Below, piece by piece: positions 35,633 to 45,782 of a DNA stretch of 64,000 bases. Source of the DNA: BOG-224 sp963783505 (GTDB taxonomy: Bacteria; Acidobacteriota; Terriglobia; Bryobacterales; Bryobacteraceae); contig CAWAOP010000049.1 in assembly GCA_963783505.1 (NCBI GenBank), positions 1 through 64,000 of the forward strand. The letters are read 5' to 3'. The first letter of the stretch is position 1; the number at the start of each line of letters is the position of its first letter. The position numbers and the translations under genes are program-made. The notes beneath the pieces were generated by a model. That model was not told the origin of the DNA, did no database searches, and saw nothing but the letters and a program-made list of their open reading frames with translations.

Positions 35633-36835
35633 ATGAAACGCAAGATCGAGCTTCTCTACATTGACGCAGGGGGCGGCCACAGGGCCGCGGCGAATGCGCT
35701 CGCGGAAGCGATTCGCAGCCAGGACCGACCATGGGACGTGCGCCTGGTGTGCATCCAGGATTTGTTCGGGTCCTTCGATCCCGTCCGCCGGCTAACGGGC
35801 ATCCCGTTTCACGACGTTTACAACATCATGCTGCGGCGCGGATGGACGCTAGGCGCCGCGCGGCTGATCCCGGTAATGCACGCGATCATCCGTTCGCTTC
35901 ACGGAGCGCAGGTCGAAGCGCTCGAGCGCCACTGGGCTCCCTCGCAGCCGGACATGGTGGTCTCCCTAATGCCGCACTTCAACCGCGCCTTCAAACGCGC
36001 GTTGGAGCGCGCTTGTCCCGCGGCCCCGCTGGTGACCGTCCTCACCGACATCGCCGATTATCCGCCGCACTTCTGGATCGAGCGGCAGGATCAGTATGTC
36101 ATCTGCGGATCGGACAAAGCCGTGGAGCAGGCGCTGGCGCTAGGCCTTTCGCCGCTGCGGATCTTCCGGACGTCGGGCATGATTCTCCACCCTCGGTTCT
36201 ACGATCCTGTTCGGGTGGACCGTCGCGCGGAGCGCATCCGCCTCGGCTTGGCCCCGGACCGGCTCACAGGCATCGCGCTCTTCGGCGGCGAAGGGTCCAT
36301 GGATCTGGTGAGAGTGGCCCGGACGCTGGAAGCCTCCGGCCTGCCCACGCAATTGATCCTGCTCTGCGGCCGGCACGCGGAAGCGGCCCGGCAGATCCGT
36401 AATCTGGGCGGGCGCATGCCAATGGTGGTGGAGGGATTCACCAGGCAGGTTCCGTACTACATGGCTCTGGCCGATTACTTCATCGGCAAGCCCGGGCCGG
36501 GATGCATCAGCGAAGCTCTGGCGATGAGTCTTCCCGTTATCGTGGAAAAGAACGCGTGGACGCTCGCGCACGAGCGGTACAACGCCGATTGGATAGTCGA
36601 ATGCGGCGCTGGCATTGCGCTCGATAGCTTCACTCAACTCCCTCGCGCGGTGGGGGAGCTATTGCGGCCGGAGCGATATCGCGCTTACAAAGAGGCGACC
36701 GAACGGATCCGGAATTTCGCGGTGTTTGAAATCCCGGAAATGCTGGAGCAAATTCTCGGCGAAACCCGTTTCGCCGAGATCCCGGCCTGCCCGGATTTCA
36801 GCGCCGAACCCGCCGCCATCACACCCGTAGCGTGA
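35633..36835 (+). CDS. MGDG-synthase-like glycosyltransferase (GT28-type)
   Basis: The 400-residue protein opens with LLYIDAGGGHRAAANALAEA, the N-terminal glycine loop and HRxAA motif of the MGDG_synth domain shared by monogalactosyldiacylglycerol synthases and processive diacylglycerol glucosyltransferases. The C-terminal half has GGEGSMDLVRVA and the nucleotide-sugar-binding segment DYFIGKPGPGCISEALAM. It is probably a membrane-associated, GT-B-fold enzyme that transfers a sugar from UDP-sugar to a lipid acceptor. The last 17 bp overlap the convergent lptB gene. Donor and acceptor are not determinable from sequence alone. Confidence 0.82.
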   Translation: MKRKIELLYIDAGGGHRAAANALAEAIRSQDRPWDVRLVCIQDLFGSFDPVRRLTGIPFHDVYNIMLRRGWTLGAARLIPVMHAIIRSLHGAQVEALERHWAPSQPDMVVSLMPHFNRAFKRALERACPAAPLVTVLTDIADYPPHFWIERQDQYVICGSDKAVEQALALGLSPLRIFRTSGMILHPRFYDPVRVDRRAERIRLGLAPDRLTGIALFGGEGSMDLVRVARTLEASGLPTQLILLCGRHAEAARQIRNLGGRMPMVVEGFTRQVPYYMALADYFIGKPGPGCISEALAMSLPVIVEKNAWTLAHERYNADWIVECGAGIALDSFTQLPRAVGELLRPERYRAYKEATERIRNFAVFEIPEMLEQILGETRFAEIPACPDFSAEPAAITPVA

Positions 36836-37547
36836 AAGTATCTCCCAGGTACACGCGGCGCACCTCGGGGTCGCGCGCCAGGGCTTCGGGCGCGCCTGCA
36901 CGGAAGATTTCGCCGTTGTTGATGATGTAGGCGCGGTCGGTCACGGCGAGCGTTTCGCTGACATTGTGATCGGTCACCAGGATACCGATATCCTGGCGCT
37001 TCAGATCGAAGATGATGCGCTGCAATTCCAGCACCTGGATCGGATCGATGCCGGAAAACGGTTCGTCCAGCAGCAGAAAGCGCGGCTCGATCACCAGCGA
37101 CCGCGCGATCTCGACCCTTCGCCGCTCGCCGCCCGATAGCGTGTAGCCGCGGCTGCGGCGCACTTTCTCCAGCCCGAGTTGATCGATCAGCCGGTCCCTT
37201 CGCTCGAGGCGCTGCCGCGACCGCAGCGGCATGGTCTCGAGGATGGCCATCAGGTTCTCTTCCACCGTGAGCTTGCGGAAAACCGAAGCTTCCTGGGGGA
37301 GATAGCTGACGCCGCGCCGCGCGCGCTGGTACATGGGAAGCCGCGTAATATCTACGTTATCCAAGAGGATCCGGCCCGAATCGGGACTGATGAGGCCGAC
37401 GATCATGTAGAACGACGTGGTCTTTCCGGCGCCGTTGGGACCGAGCAACCCGACCACCTTGCCCTGCTCCACATGCACGGAAACGTCGCGCACCACGGGC
37501 CGCCCGCCATACGCCTTGAAGATGTGGTCGGTTTCGAGGACGCTCAT
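36819..37547 (-). CDS. lptB: LPS export ABC transporter ATPase LptB
   Basis: The 242-residue ATPase has Walker A GLLGPNGAGKTT, the LptB-specific SYLPQEASVFRKLTVEENL, the signature LSGGERRR, Walker B RFLLLDEPF and the H-loop VTDHNV. LptB drives transport of lipopolysaccharide from the inner membrane through the Lpt bridge. The ATG overlaps the stop of the upstream LptC/LptA gene (ATGA), so they form an operon. LptF/LptG permeases are not in the window. Confidence 0.95.
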   Translation of the reverse strand: MSVLETDHIFKAYGGRPVVRDVSVHVEQGKVVGLLGPNGAGKTTSFYMIVGLISPDSGRILLDNVDITRLPMYQRARRGVSYLPQEASVFRKLTVEENLMAILETMPLRSRQRLERRDRLIDQLGLEKVRRSRGYTLSGGERRRVEIARSLVIEPRFLLLDEPFSGIDPIQVLELQRIIFDLKRQDIGILVTDHNVSETLAVTDRAYIINNGEIFRAGAPEALARDPEVRRVYLGDTFTLRV

Positions 37548-39914
37548 GGAGTTTTCTTGCTGTCGCGCATGATGCGCGTCTGCACGGGCTCTTTCGGCGT
37601 GCCGGTAATCAGCAGCCTAGCATCGTTGGTCCAGTAGGTCAATTCCAGTCCTGTGCTCGTACCCTCGCCATCCACCATGTGCGCGGGCTTTCCGTCGAGA
37701 ATCACTTTCTGCTCGCTCTCGTAATACTCCGCATGATCGCCCGTCCCGGTGCGCGGCGCCTTTCCGGGCGTGGTTTCTACGATCTCCACGGAGCCATCCG
37801 CGTAGGCTTTCTCGAGCCGCGAATCCCCGCCCGACGCAAGAAAAGCCTGAAGCTTGCTGGATTTCACCCTCAGGCCGGCCCTCTCGAGTGTCACGCCGCC
37901 TGTGTAATCGGCGATGCGGTCCGCGTCCGAATACGTCATGTGCGCCGCACGCGTCACGGTAAGAATCGGCGCGGCCGGCGGAGAGCCGCCGGCTGCGTTC
38001 TTTCTACCGTCAGTAGCTGGCGCGGCGTTCTTCGACTGCGCGGCCGGGGCCGCGTTGTCTTTCGGCTGATCCCAAAGGCTGGTCACCACCTTGCCATCGG
38101 CTACCAGCGTGTGCTTGTCTTTGTCCAACTGAATCGCGTCCGCCTGAATGCGGTTGGCGCCTTGCCACATGAGCGCACCGCCTTCATAGCGCGCCAGGCG
38201 GCCGCGGTTGGAAGACGACATCCGCGCAGCCTGCGCCTGGACCGGCTGATCGCCGGACAACATCTCCGGGTTCTTTTTCCGATCCTGATCCGGCATCCGG
38301 CTCGATGACACTCCGCCATCGGCCGAGTAATCGCCCGTGCGCTGGTTCAGATGAATGGTGGCGGCGGACGTGGAGCCGGTCGGGTCCCAGACGCGCGCTC
38401 CGTTCCGGAGCACGACGGTTTCCTGGTCCTCGTTCTGCTCGGCGGAAGCCGCCCGCGCGTGCCGGTCGCCTTCGTCGTAGACGAAGTCGCCCGCCTGCTC
38501 GATGGTGGCCACATGTCCCGTCTTCGGATCGAAGCGCGCCGTCAGAGTCTTGCTGGAAGTGGTGGCGATCGTCCTGTTGCGCTTGATCTCGTCGGCGGTC
38601 GGCTCGGTTCGCGTCTTCACGTCGTCGGCGCGAAAGGTTTCGATTTCGTTTCGGGCGCCGTACTGGATCGCGATCCGGAACGCGTCGAGCGTCCGGTGAC
38701 GCTGCGTTGGCTGGTTGGGAACGAATTCCAGCGAACCGGTGGAGTGCGTCATCATGCGGTCGATCTCGCGGCCCCCGAAACGCATGTCGATTTCGAGCGA
38801 ATCCGCCCGCAGAATATTGGTCTCTCCGGCTGGGCGGCCAGGAGCGGCCACGGGTTTCGACGAGGCCACCGCGTGGCCCTGGGCGTCCACCCTGTCCAGC
38901 ACGCTTTCGCCGCTTGCGTTGGCGAAGTGCATTTCCGTGTAGTCGGCTTTCAGACTGGTCTCGGCCGTGGTGGAAAGCGATGTCACCTGAGCATTTGTAC
39001 GCGCCGTGATTTTCGAAACCACGCCGTCGTCGTCGAAATCCACGTGAACCCGATCTCCGGCGTACTGTAGCTTCCTGTCCGGCTGGAGTTTCGCGTCGAG
39101 TAAGACGTCCGTTCCGTGCGCGTGACTGGCATCGACATCGTGCAGAATCGCGTCGCGGGTCCCGTCGTCCTGCTCCACCTCGCGAAAATGGATCACGCAG
39201 TCCTGGCCTTCCACCACCGCGTCCCCGCGCGTGAGCTTGCCCCACGGCTTGAGCCATACCTCGGACTTGGCCTCAAAATAGTTGAGGCTGCCGGCTTCGA
39301 TTTTTGTCGGCTTGGCCTTGGGGCTCTTGGGCTGCAGGTTCAGGACTGCGTCCTGTTTCATGAACAATTCGCGCGTATTCGGATCGTAGGTTGCGCCGGT
39401 CGATCTTCCCACTCCGTTTTGGAAAGTGAACGTCGTGGGGCGATCAGTCTCGGCCCGTCCGGAATCCTGGTCGACGGCGATTCCCGAAGAGACGATCGAT
39501 ACCAGCGTGTGCTTCGGCTCGCCATTAGCCGGCTCCCCGAGCGTGATCTCGACGTCGCCATCCGAATACAGGCGGTTATCGTTGGTGGTTAGCGTCGCCG
39601 CGGCGCTCGTCACAAGGTCGTAGGCGCTGTCGTCTTTGTTGTAGAGCTGCAGTTTGACTTCTTTCAGGTCCACCGTCAGAGAGTCTTTGGACTGTCTGAA
39701 CTCCTTTGCTTTCAGGCGCCACGCGAGGTGACCGCCGACCGTGCGCGTGAGCTTCGTAACCTTCCTTGGCCGACAAACTGAGCTCGGGAGGCAGCGGACG
39801 CGGTTTAGCCGGCGACTGCGCGCGCAGGGCCTTCTTGCGCGCAACATAGGTCACGCCGACCCCGCCGAGCATCGCGGCGATCACGACCAGCAGAATCCAC
39901 CGCGCGCCTCTCAT
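37544..39914 (-). CDS. Giant LptC/LptA-like LPS transport protein, frameshifted near the N-terminus
   Basis: From ATG 39914 the product begins with a membrane anchor (RWILLVVIAAMLGGVGVTYV) like LptC, then changes frame near 39765 and continues with VGGHLAWRLKAKEFRQSKDS and about 720 further residues built of OstA/LptA-type beta repeats (LYSDGDVEITL, ADGKVVTSLWDQ, ADYTGGVTLERAGLRVKSSK, DHAEYYESEQKVILDGKPAH). The total is about 789 residues, far longer than LptC (about 190) or LptA (about 185). It would combine the membrane-anchored acceptor and the periplasmic bridge in one chain. It is coupled to lptB by an ATGA overlap. One indel near 39765 explains the split. Confidence 0.85.
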
Positions 39915-40302
39915 TTGGACAATTCCACTATAGCAATCCGCCTTCCGCTGTCTCGCAATCCGCCCGTTAAGGAAAACCCAGCTTCACCGCGAATGCGCGG
40001 AGACGCCGAAAACAAGCAAATCAGGAACCTTTCGCGGCCTCTTCCGGCTCTGCGCGCGTCCGGGAGCGTCACAAGCCGCCCCAAACGCGCAAGACCATTC
40101 CGCAGTATCTTCTCACCCCGTGGGTGCGCCAGCCGAGGGAGCGGAGATCGCGGAGAACTCAAGAAAACTCCGCGTCTCCGCGACTCGGCGGGGGGTTTCT
40201 TGTGGCGCTATTGACGGATCGGGAGCTGTCCGCGCGTCACGGAACTCCGCGCGAAAGCTGATAACCTGAAGGCGGTAAGCGGAGAGCTGACAGCGGACAG
40301 CC
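39915..40302. other. 388-bp intergenic region with GCGGAGACGC inverted arms
   Basis: No gene is seen. Two arms in opposite orientation, about 39989-40014 (GCGCGGAGACGCCGA) and about 40163-40190 (CTCCGCGTCTCCGCG), bracket some 150 bp. The same motif pair occurs at 44489-44700. The region also carries the promoters of the divergent LptC/LptA and asparaginase genes. Confidence 0.45.
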
Positions 40303-40806
40303 ATGACCCTGCCAATCCGAATCCTCGTGACCGGCGGGACTTTCGACAAGGAATACGACGAGATCTCGGGCGAGCTTTACTTCAAGAGCACTCACGTCGG
40401 CGACATGTTGCGCCTGGGCCGCTGCCGTCTGGATGTTCGCGTCAGCACGCTGATGATGATCGACAGCCTGCGCATGACCGATGCCGATCGCCAGCTCGTG
40501 CTGGACCATTGCCTTCGCGCCGAAGAGGAACGCATCGTCGTGACCCATGGAACCGACTCCATGGAGCAGACCGCGGTCGTGCTGGGCAAGCACGTTAAGA
40601 AGAAAACAGTGGTGCTCACCGGGGCCATGGTGCCTTACACGTTTGGCAGCTCGGATGGACTCTTCAACCTCGGTACGGCGCTGGCGTTCGTCCAATCGTT
40701 GCCTCACGGCGTGTACGTGGCCATGAACGGGCGGCATTTCCCGTGGCGGTCGGTCCGGAAGAACCGGAAGCAGGGCATATTCGAGGACGCGCAAGAGACC
40801 TTATAA
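40303..40806 (+). CDS. Short asparaginase-domain protein
   Basis: The 167-residue protein has the N-terminal asparaginase signature ILVTGGTFDKEYDE with the catalytic threonine, and the second active-site element VVTHGTDSMEQTA, plus VVLTGAMVPYTFGSSDG. It corresponds to only the N-terminal domain of L-asparaginase (usually about 330 residues); such short forms exist as a separate subfamily and may be active or may act on other amides. The ATG follows GACAGCC without a strong ribosome-binding site. It stands alone upstream of groES. Confidence 0.8.
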   Translation: MTLPIRILVTGGTFDKEYDEISGELYFKSTHVGDMLRLGRCRLDVRVSTLMMIDSLRMTDADRQLVLDHCLRAEEERIVVTHGTDSMEQTAVVLGKHVKKKTVVLTGAMVPYTFGSSDGLFNLGTALAFVQSLPHGVYVAMNGRHFPWRSVRKNRKQGIFEDAQETL

Positions 40807-40878
40807 GGGAACGCTCAAGTACGCACACTCCGCGCAAGATATTTATTTGTAACAAAATCAACAATTTACAATATTTTT

Positions 40879-40905
40879 TTGTCACTCTCTGGTTGAGTGT
40901 GCTAA
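40879..40905 (+). promoter_or_regulatory. CIRCE-like HrcA operator upstream of groESL
   Basis: The sequence is TTGTCACTC, a 9-base spacer, then GTGTGCTAA. The consensus CIRCE is TTAGCACTC-N9-GAGTGCTAA, so the spacing is exact with two mismatches in the left arm and one in the right. It lies about 90 bp before the groES ATG, where HrcA-binding sites usually occur. hrcA itself is not in the window. Confidence 0.75.
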
Positions 40906-40995
40906 TAATAGATAGTGAAGCCCACGGTATTTCCTCGTTGGGCTCGAAACTTTGAATCGCGTTATCAACACTAAAGACTGGGAGGTTCCTGATCT

Positions 40996-41292
40996 ATGAA
41001 CATTCGTCCGCTTTATGACCGGATCGTGGTCAAACGGGTTGAGCAGAAAGAGCAGATGCAGGGTGGCCTGTACATCCCCGACACAGCCAAAGAAAAGCCG
41101 CAGGAAGGCGAAGTAGTGGCGGTTGGGCATGGCAAGCGACTGGAGGACGGCAAACTGGTCCCCCTCGAAGTGAAGGCCGGCGACCGCATTCTCTTCGGCA
41201 AGTACTCGGGAAGCGACATCAAGATCGTGGACGAAGAGTACCTGATCATGCGCGAGGATGAGGTCCTCGGCATTTTGGTTGACCAGAAATAA
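40996..41292 (+). CDS. groES: Co-chaperonin GroES
   Basis: The 98-residue protein has the Cpn10 fold signature (NIRPLYDRIVVKRVEQKEQM), the mobile loop around MQGGLYIPDTAKEKPQ, and the C-terminal YLIMREDEVLGIL. Heptameric GroES caps GroEL during ATP-driven protein folding. GGGAGG precedes the ATG by about 10 bp. It is the first gene of the groESL operon, 15 bp before groEL, with a CIRCE-like operator upstream. Confidence 0.98.
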   Translation: MNIRPLYDRIVVKRVEQKEQMQGGLYIPDTAKEKPQEGEVVAVGHGKRLEDGKLVPLEVKAGDRILFGKYSGSDIKIVDEEYLIMREDEVLGILVDQK

Positions 41293-41307
41293 CAGGAGAG
41301 AAGAACG

Positions 41308-42930
<1,623 letters not shown>

Positions 42931-42973
42931 AGCGCTGTGACCGCGTGATGGAGTGCTCTTGCGAGAAGCCGCT

Positions 42974-43003
42974 CTGTCGCGGCTCCAATCCGAGCCGCGA
43001 CAG
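42974..43003. repeat. Perfect 12-bp inverted repeat after groEL
   Basis: CTGTCGCGGCTC and GAGCCGCGACAG pair perfectly around a 6-base loop. The right half is part of the ATCCGAGCCGCGAC repeat family also present at 47580-47610 and 47653-47687. It is not followed by a T-run. Confidence 0.7.
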
Positions 43004-43136
43004 TCATGGAGCGGTGACCCGATAGCGCCGAATCTACCGGTCAGAGCACTAGGGAGCGCTCGGACTTCCGCCATCGGCGATCCATTCGCCGGCTGACGCG
43101 GAGATTCGAGGGCTAGCCCGAACGGTAGAAAGTCAA

Positions 43137-43175
43137 AAGGCCGCGTTCCCGAACCCGGGGGCGCGGCCTTCTTGT
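43137..43175 (+). terminator. Intrinsic terminator of groESL
   Basis: AAGGCCGCG and CGCGGCCTT form a 9-bp GC-rich stem with a 16-base loop, followed by CTTGTCGTTCTGT. It lies about 205 bp beyond the groEL stop, between converging groEL and fliS, and could serve both strands since the A-rich side (AAGTCAAAAGG) gives a U-tract on the minus strand. Confidence 0.65.
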
Positions 43176-43271
43176 CGTTCTGTGGCTTTTGGCTCCGGAG
43201 CCCGAGCCTTGCGGTCCTCTCCGGTCGCGGGACAGCGCGCCGGCGCCCCCCGCGCCCGGATGTCGAACGCC

Positions 43272-43730
43272 CTACGCGGCCCAGCTTTGCGGGAAGTAGC
43301 TCTCGGCGCCCTCCGACGTCTGGTTCGCCGCCCATGGGCTGACTCGAGCCGGAGCGGGCTCGTGGCTTTGGGATACGCCTTCCCATCCCTCCGCGAGGGT
43401 CATCAGCAAGCCGAGTACGTCGGCCAGCGGAGCATCCGCCTGCTGGAAGTTGGCTTCCAGGAGGCGGCGTTGCATGTAGTCGTAGAGTTGCGAGAGGCGC
43501 GCGGCGATCTCGCCTCCGCGCTCGTGATCGAGCGACGACGTGAGCTCGCTCAGGACTTCTATCGCCTTCGAGATCGCCCGGGAGCGCGCTGCGATGTCAC
43601 CCGCGGCAAGGTGATGACGGGCGTCGCGGACTCGCGCGATCGCCCCTTGATACAGCATCCGCACCAGTTCGACCGGATCGGCCGACAGAATGCGAGACTC
43701 CAGATACGCTTGGCTGGCGCTGGCGTACAT
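43272..43730 (-). CDS. fliS: Flagellar secretion chaperone FliS
   Basis: The 152-residue helical protein begins YASASQAYLESRILSADPVE with LVRMLYQGAIARVRDAR, the canonical FliS start, and continues DHERGGEIAARLSQLYDYMQ. FliS binds the flagellin C-terminus in the cytoplasm to prevent premature polymerisation. The C-terminal 35 residues are a Pro/Ser/Ala extension beyond the usual 125-130 residues. It is downstream of flaG (49-bp gap). Flagellin and FliD genes are not in the window. Confidence 0.92.
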   Translation of the reverse strand: MYASASQAYLESRILSADPVELVRMLYQGAIARVRDARHHLAAGDIAARSRAISKAIEVLSELTSSLDHERGGEIAARLSQLYDYMQRRLLEANFQQADAPLADVLGLLMTLAEGWEGVSQSHEPAPARVSPWAANQTSEGAESYFPQSWAA

Positions 43731-43779
43731 AAATCCTCCCAGACACTTATCGGCCGCGAAAGGAATTTCTTCCCGGCGG

Positions 43780-44061
43780 CTACTTCTTCAAGTCCTCGGC
43801 CAGACGCAACACGTACTCCGCCGGAACTTGCGACACCACCTCGCGCGTCTTACGGTCTACCACCTGGATCAGCATGCGTTGCGAGCGCTGATCCCGTTGA
43901 AAGACTAATTCGTCCTGGCCCAACATCTCCGATGCGTTGATCGCTTTGACCGCTTTGACCACTTCGCGGTTCTCCGCGGGCATCTCCACGGAGGCCACTG
44001 GCGCCGCCGCGCCCTGAGGGCTTCCGGCGCCTGGTGTCCGGCTGACAGCGGATATATCCAT
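43780..44061 (-). CDS. flaG: FlaG-family protein
   Basis: From ATG 44061 (GGAGGAG 6 bp upstream) the product is 93 residues: a disordered Ala/Pro-rich N-terminus and the FlaG domain (DELVFQRDQRSQRMLIQVVD, RKTREVVSQVPAEYVLRLAE). FlaG proteins are linked to flagellar filament length and are usually encoded near flagellin, fliD and fliS. Here it forms a two-gene unit with fliS. Confidence 0.85.
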   Translation of the reverse strand: MDISAVSRTPGAGSPQGAAAPVASVEMPAENREVVKAVKAINASEMLGQDELVFQRDQRSQRMLIQVVDRKTREVVSQVPAEYVLRLAEDLKK

Positions 44062-44262
44062 AACGGCTCCTCCGCGAGTCCGGAGCGATCCCTGGCGGCC
44101 CAATGGCGCCGCCAGTCGCCCGAACTCCGTCCGATATTCTCATCGGACAGACGGGCCGAATTATGAGCCGCTCGGAAACCTGCGCCGCCAACTGTGCGCC
44201 GCCGCACGCTCCCGTTTCGCGCTCCATTCCAGCCGGCCGAAAAGCTAGGCAGGGAATCCCAA

Positions 44263-44436
44263 ATGGTAAAAACGGTTTCCGTGATCGGAATCGAGCCGGC
44301 GGAGTTGCGATGGATTCGGTCCCTGATCGAGCTCCTGCGCCACCCGGACCCAAGCATCCCGGAACTTGCCCGTCAGGCGATCCTCTACTTGAGCCGCAGC
44401 GCGGACGAGCGAGCCGTTCCCGGTTCAGGCGCCTGA
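44263..44436 (+). CDS. Small protein of unknown function
   Basis: A 57-residue frame from ATG 44263 begins MVKTVSVIGIEPAELRWIRS followed by LIELLRHPDPSIPELARQAI, a well-ordered helical sequence with a low-complexity tail. Codon composition is similar to its neighbours. It is divergent from flaG. No family is recognised, and the ribosome-binding site (AGGGAAT) is weak. Confidence 0.5.
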   Translation: MVKTVSVIGIEPAELRWIRSLIELLRHPDPSIPELARQAILYLSRSADERAVPGSGA

Positions 44437-44488
44437 CCCCCGGCCGGTCGGCGCCGCCGGCCCCTGATCCGTCCAATAGCGCAGTCCC

Positions 44489-44700
44489 AACCGCGGAGGC
44501 GCGGAGATCACGCGGAGGGACGCAGAGATGAAGCGATTCTTTGCGACCTCCGCTTCCCCGAACGTTCGCCCCGCGGGTCGAAGAGCTTCCTGGCCCTTCC
44601 GGTTTCGCCAGTCCGCGCAGGCGATCGCGGAGCCAGCGGAGCGCGCAGTTCTCGTTATGCTCCGCGCAATCTCAGCGTTCTCCGTGTCTCCGCGGTGTGG
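44489..44700. repeat. Inverted CCGCGGAGRCRCGGAG arms around about 130 bp
   Basis: The gap between the small gene and the universal stress gene holds two arms in opposite orientation: CCGCGGAGGCGCGGAGATCA at 44491-44510 and its inverted relative TCCGTGTCTCCGCGG at 44681-44695. Similar arms occur at 39.99-40.19 kb. The pattern is REPIN-like; the interior has no gene. Confidence 0.55.
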
Positions 44701-44800
44701 AACGCCACGGAAGGATTAGGGGCGGCAGGCGCATTCACGAACCGGAAATAGGTTTATCCTATTGGCTAGTCCGCCACTGAGACCGGCGGAAGGAGCCGAC

Positions 44801-45694
44801 ATGCCGACCCCCGCAAAGATTCTGCTGCCCGTGGATTTCTCCGAACGCTCGGTGGGCGCTGCCCAGTGTGCGCGGTCGCTGGCTGCCCGCTTCGGCTCGG
44901 AGGTGACCGTTCTGCACGTGCTCACGCCGCCCGCGCTCGAGGTAGGGGCTCTCGAAATCAGCGGCGCCATGCTGGCGGAGTTGTACCGCGGCCGCGCCGC
45001 GCAGGCGGAGGCCGATCTGGACGAATTCATGAAGTCCGGTCTTGAGGGCATTCGCGCGCGGCGGCTCGTCCTGGAAGGCGATCCCGCCGCCCGCATCGTC
45101 TCGACCGCCCAATTCGAACACTCCGACCTGATCATCATGCCGACGCACGGCTACGGGCGCTTCCGGCGCTTCATCCTCGGTTCGAACACCGCCAAGGTGC
45201 TCCACGACGCCGATTGTCCGGTGTGGACGGGCGTCCATATGGAGCAGGCGCCGGCGCCGGCGGCCGCGCCTCGGCCGGACGCTTCGCAGACCCCGTTCCG
45301 GAGCATCCTCTGCGGCGTCGATCTTGGGCCGCAGAGTGAAAAGACGCTCGCCTGGGCGGCCATGTTGGCGCGCGAGTTCGGCGCCAAGCTCACCATCGTG
45401 CACGCAGTCGGGGCCATCCCCGAGCCCGCCGGTGGCGCTTCGGGCGAACGGCGCGGCGGAATCGGCGAAGCGGCCGAACGCGAACTGGCCCGCCTCCAGC
45501 GCGCCGCCGGCGTAGAGGGTGACTCGATCGTCGCGCCGGGCGAACCGGCCGCGGCGCTTTGTTCGGCCGCCGAACGGCTCAAAGCCGACGCGCTCGTGAT
45601 CGGCCGCGGCTCCGCTTCGGGAGTCTTCGGACGGTTGAGGACCAATGCCTACGCCATCATACGGCAGTCGCCGTGTCCCGTCGTGAGCGTCTGA
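44801..45694 (+). CDS. Tandem universal stress protein
   Basis: The 297-residue protein contains two UspA domains. The first begins AKILLPVDFSERSVGAAQCA with the ATP-binding-type motif IIMPTHGYGRFRRFILGSNT; the second begins RSILCGVDLGPQSEKTLAWA with LVIGRGSASGVFGRLRTNAY. Both keep the G-2x-G-9x-G pattern (the second partly), so at least the first probably binds ATP. AAGGAG lies 7 bp before the ATG. It stands alone, cytoplasmic, and is likely induced by general stress. The acyl-CoA ligase follows 88 bp later. Confidence 0.92.
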   Translation: MPTPAKILLPVDFSERSVGAAQCARSLAARFGSEVTVLHVLTPPALEVGALEISGAMLAELYRGRAAQAEADLDEFMKSGLEGIRARRLVLEGDPAARIVSTAQFEHSDLIIMPTHGYGRFRRFILGSNTAKVLHDADCPVWTGVHMEQAPAPAAAPRPDASQTPFRSILCGVDLGPQSEKTLAWAAMLAREFGAKLTIVHAVGAIPEPAGGASGERRGGIGEAAERELARLQRAAGVEGDSIVAPGEPAAALCSAAERLKADALVIGRGSASGVFGRLRTNAYAIIRQSPCPVVSV

Positions 45695-45782
45695 GGACGG
45701 ACGGCGCCGCCCTGGACTTCCGGATTCCGTTTCTTTCAACGCGATTTCAGACGCCGCGCAAGAACGTGTTACATTGCAGAAA

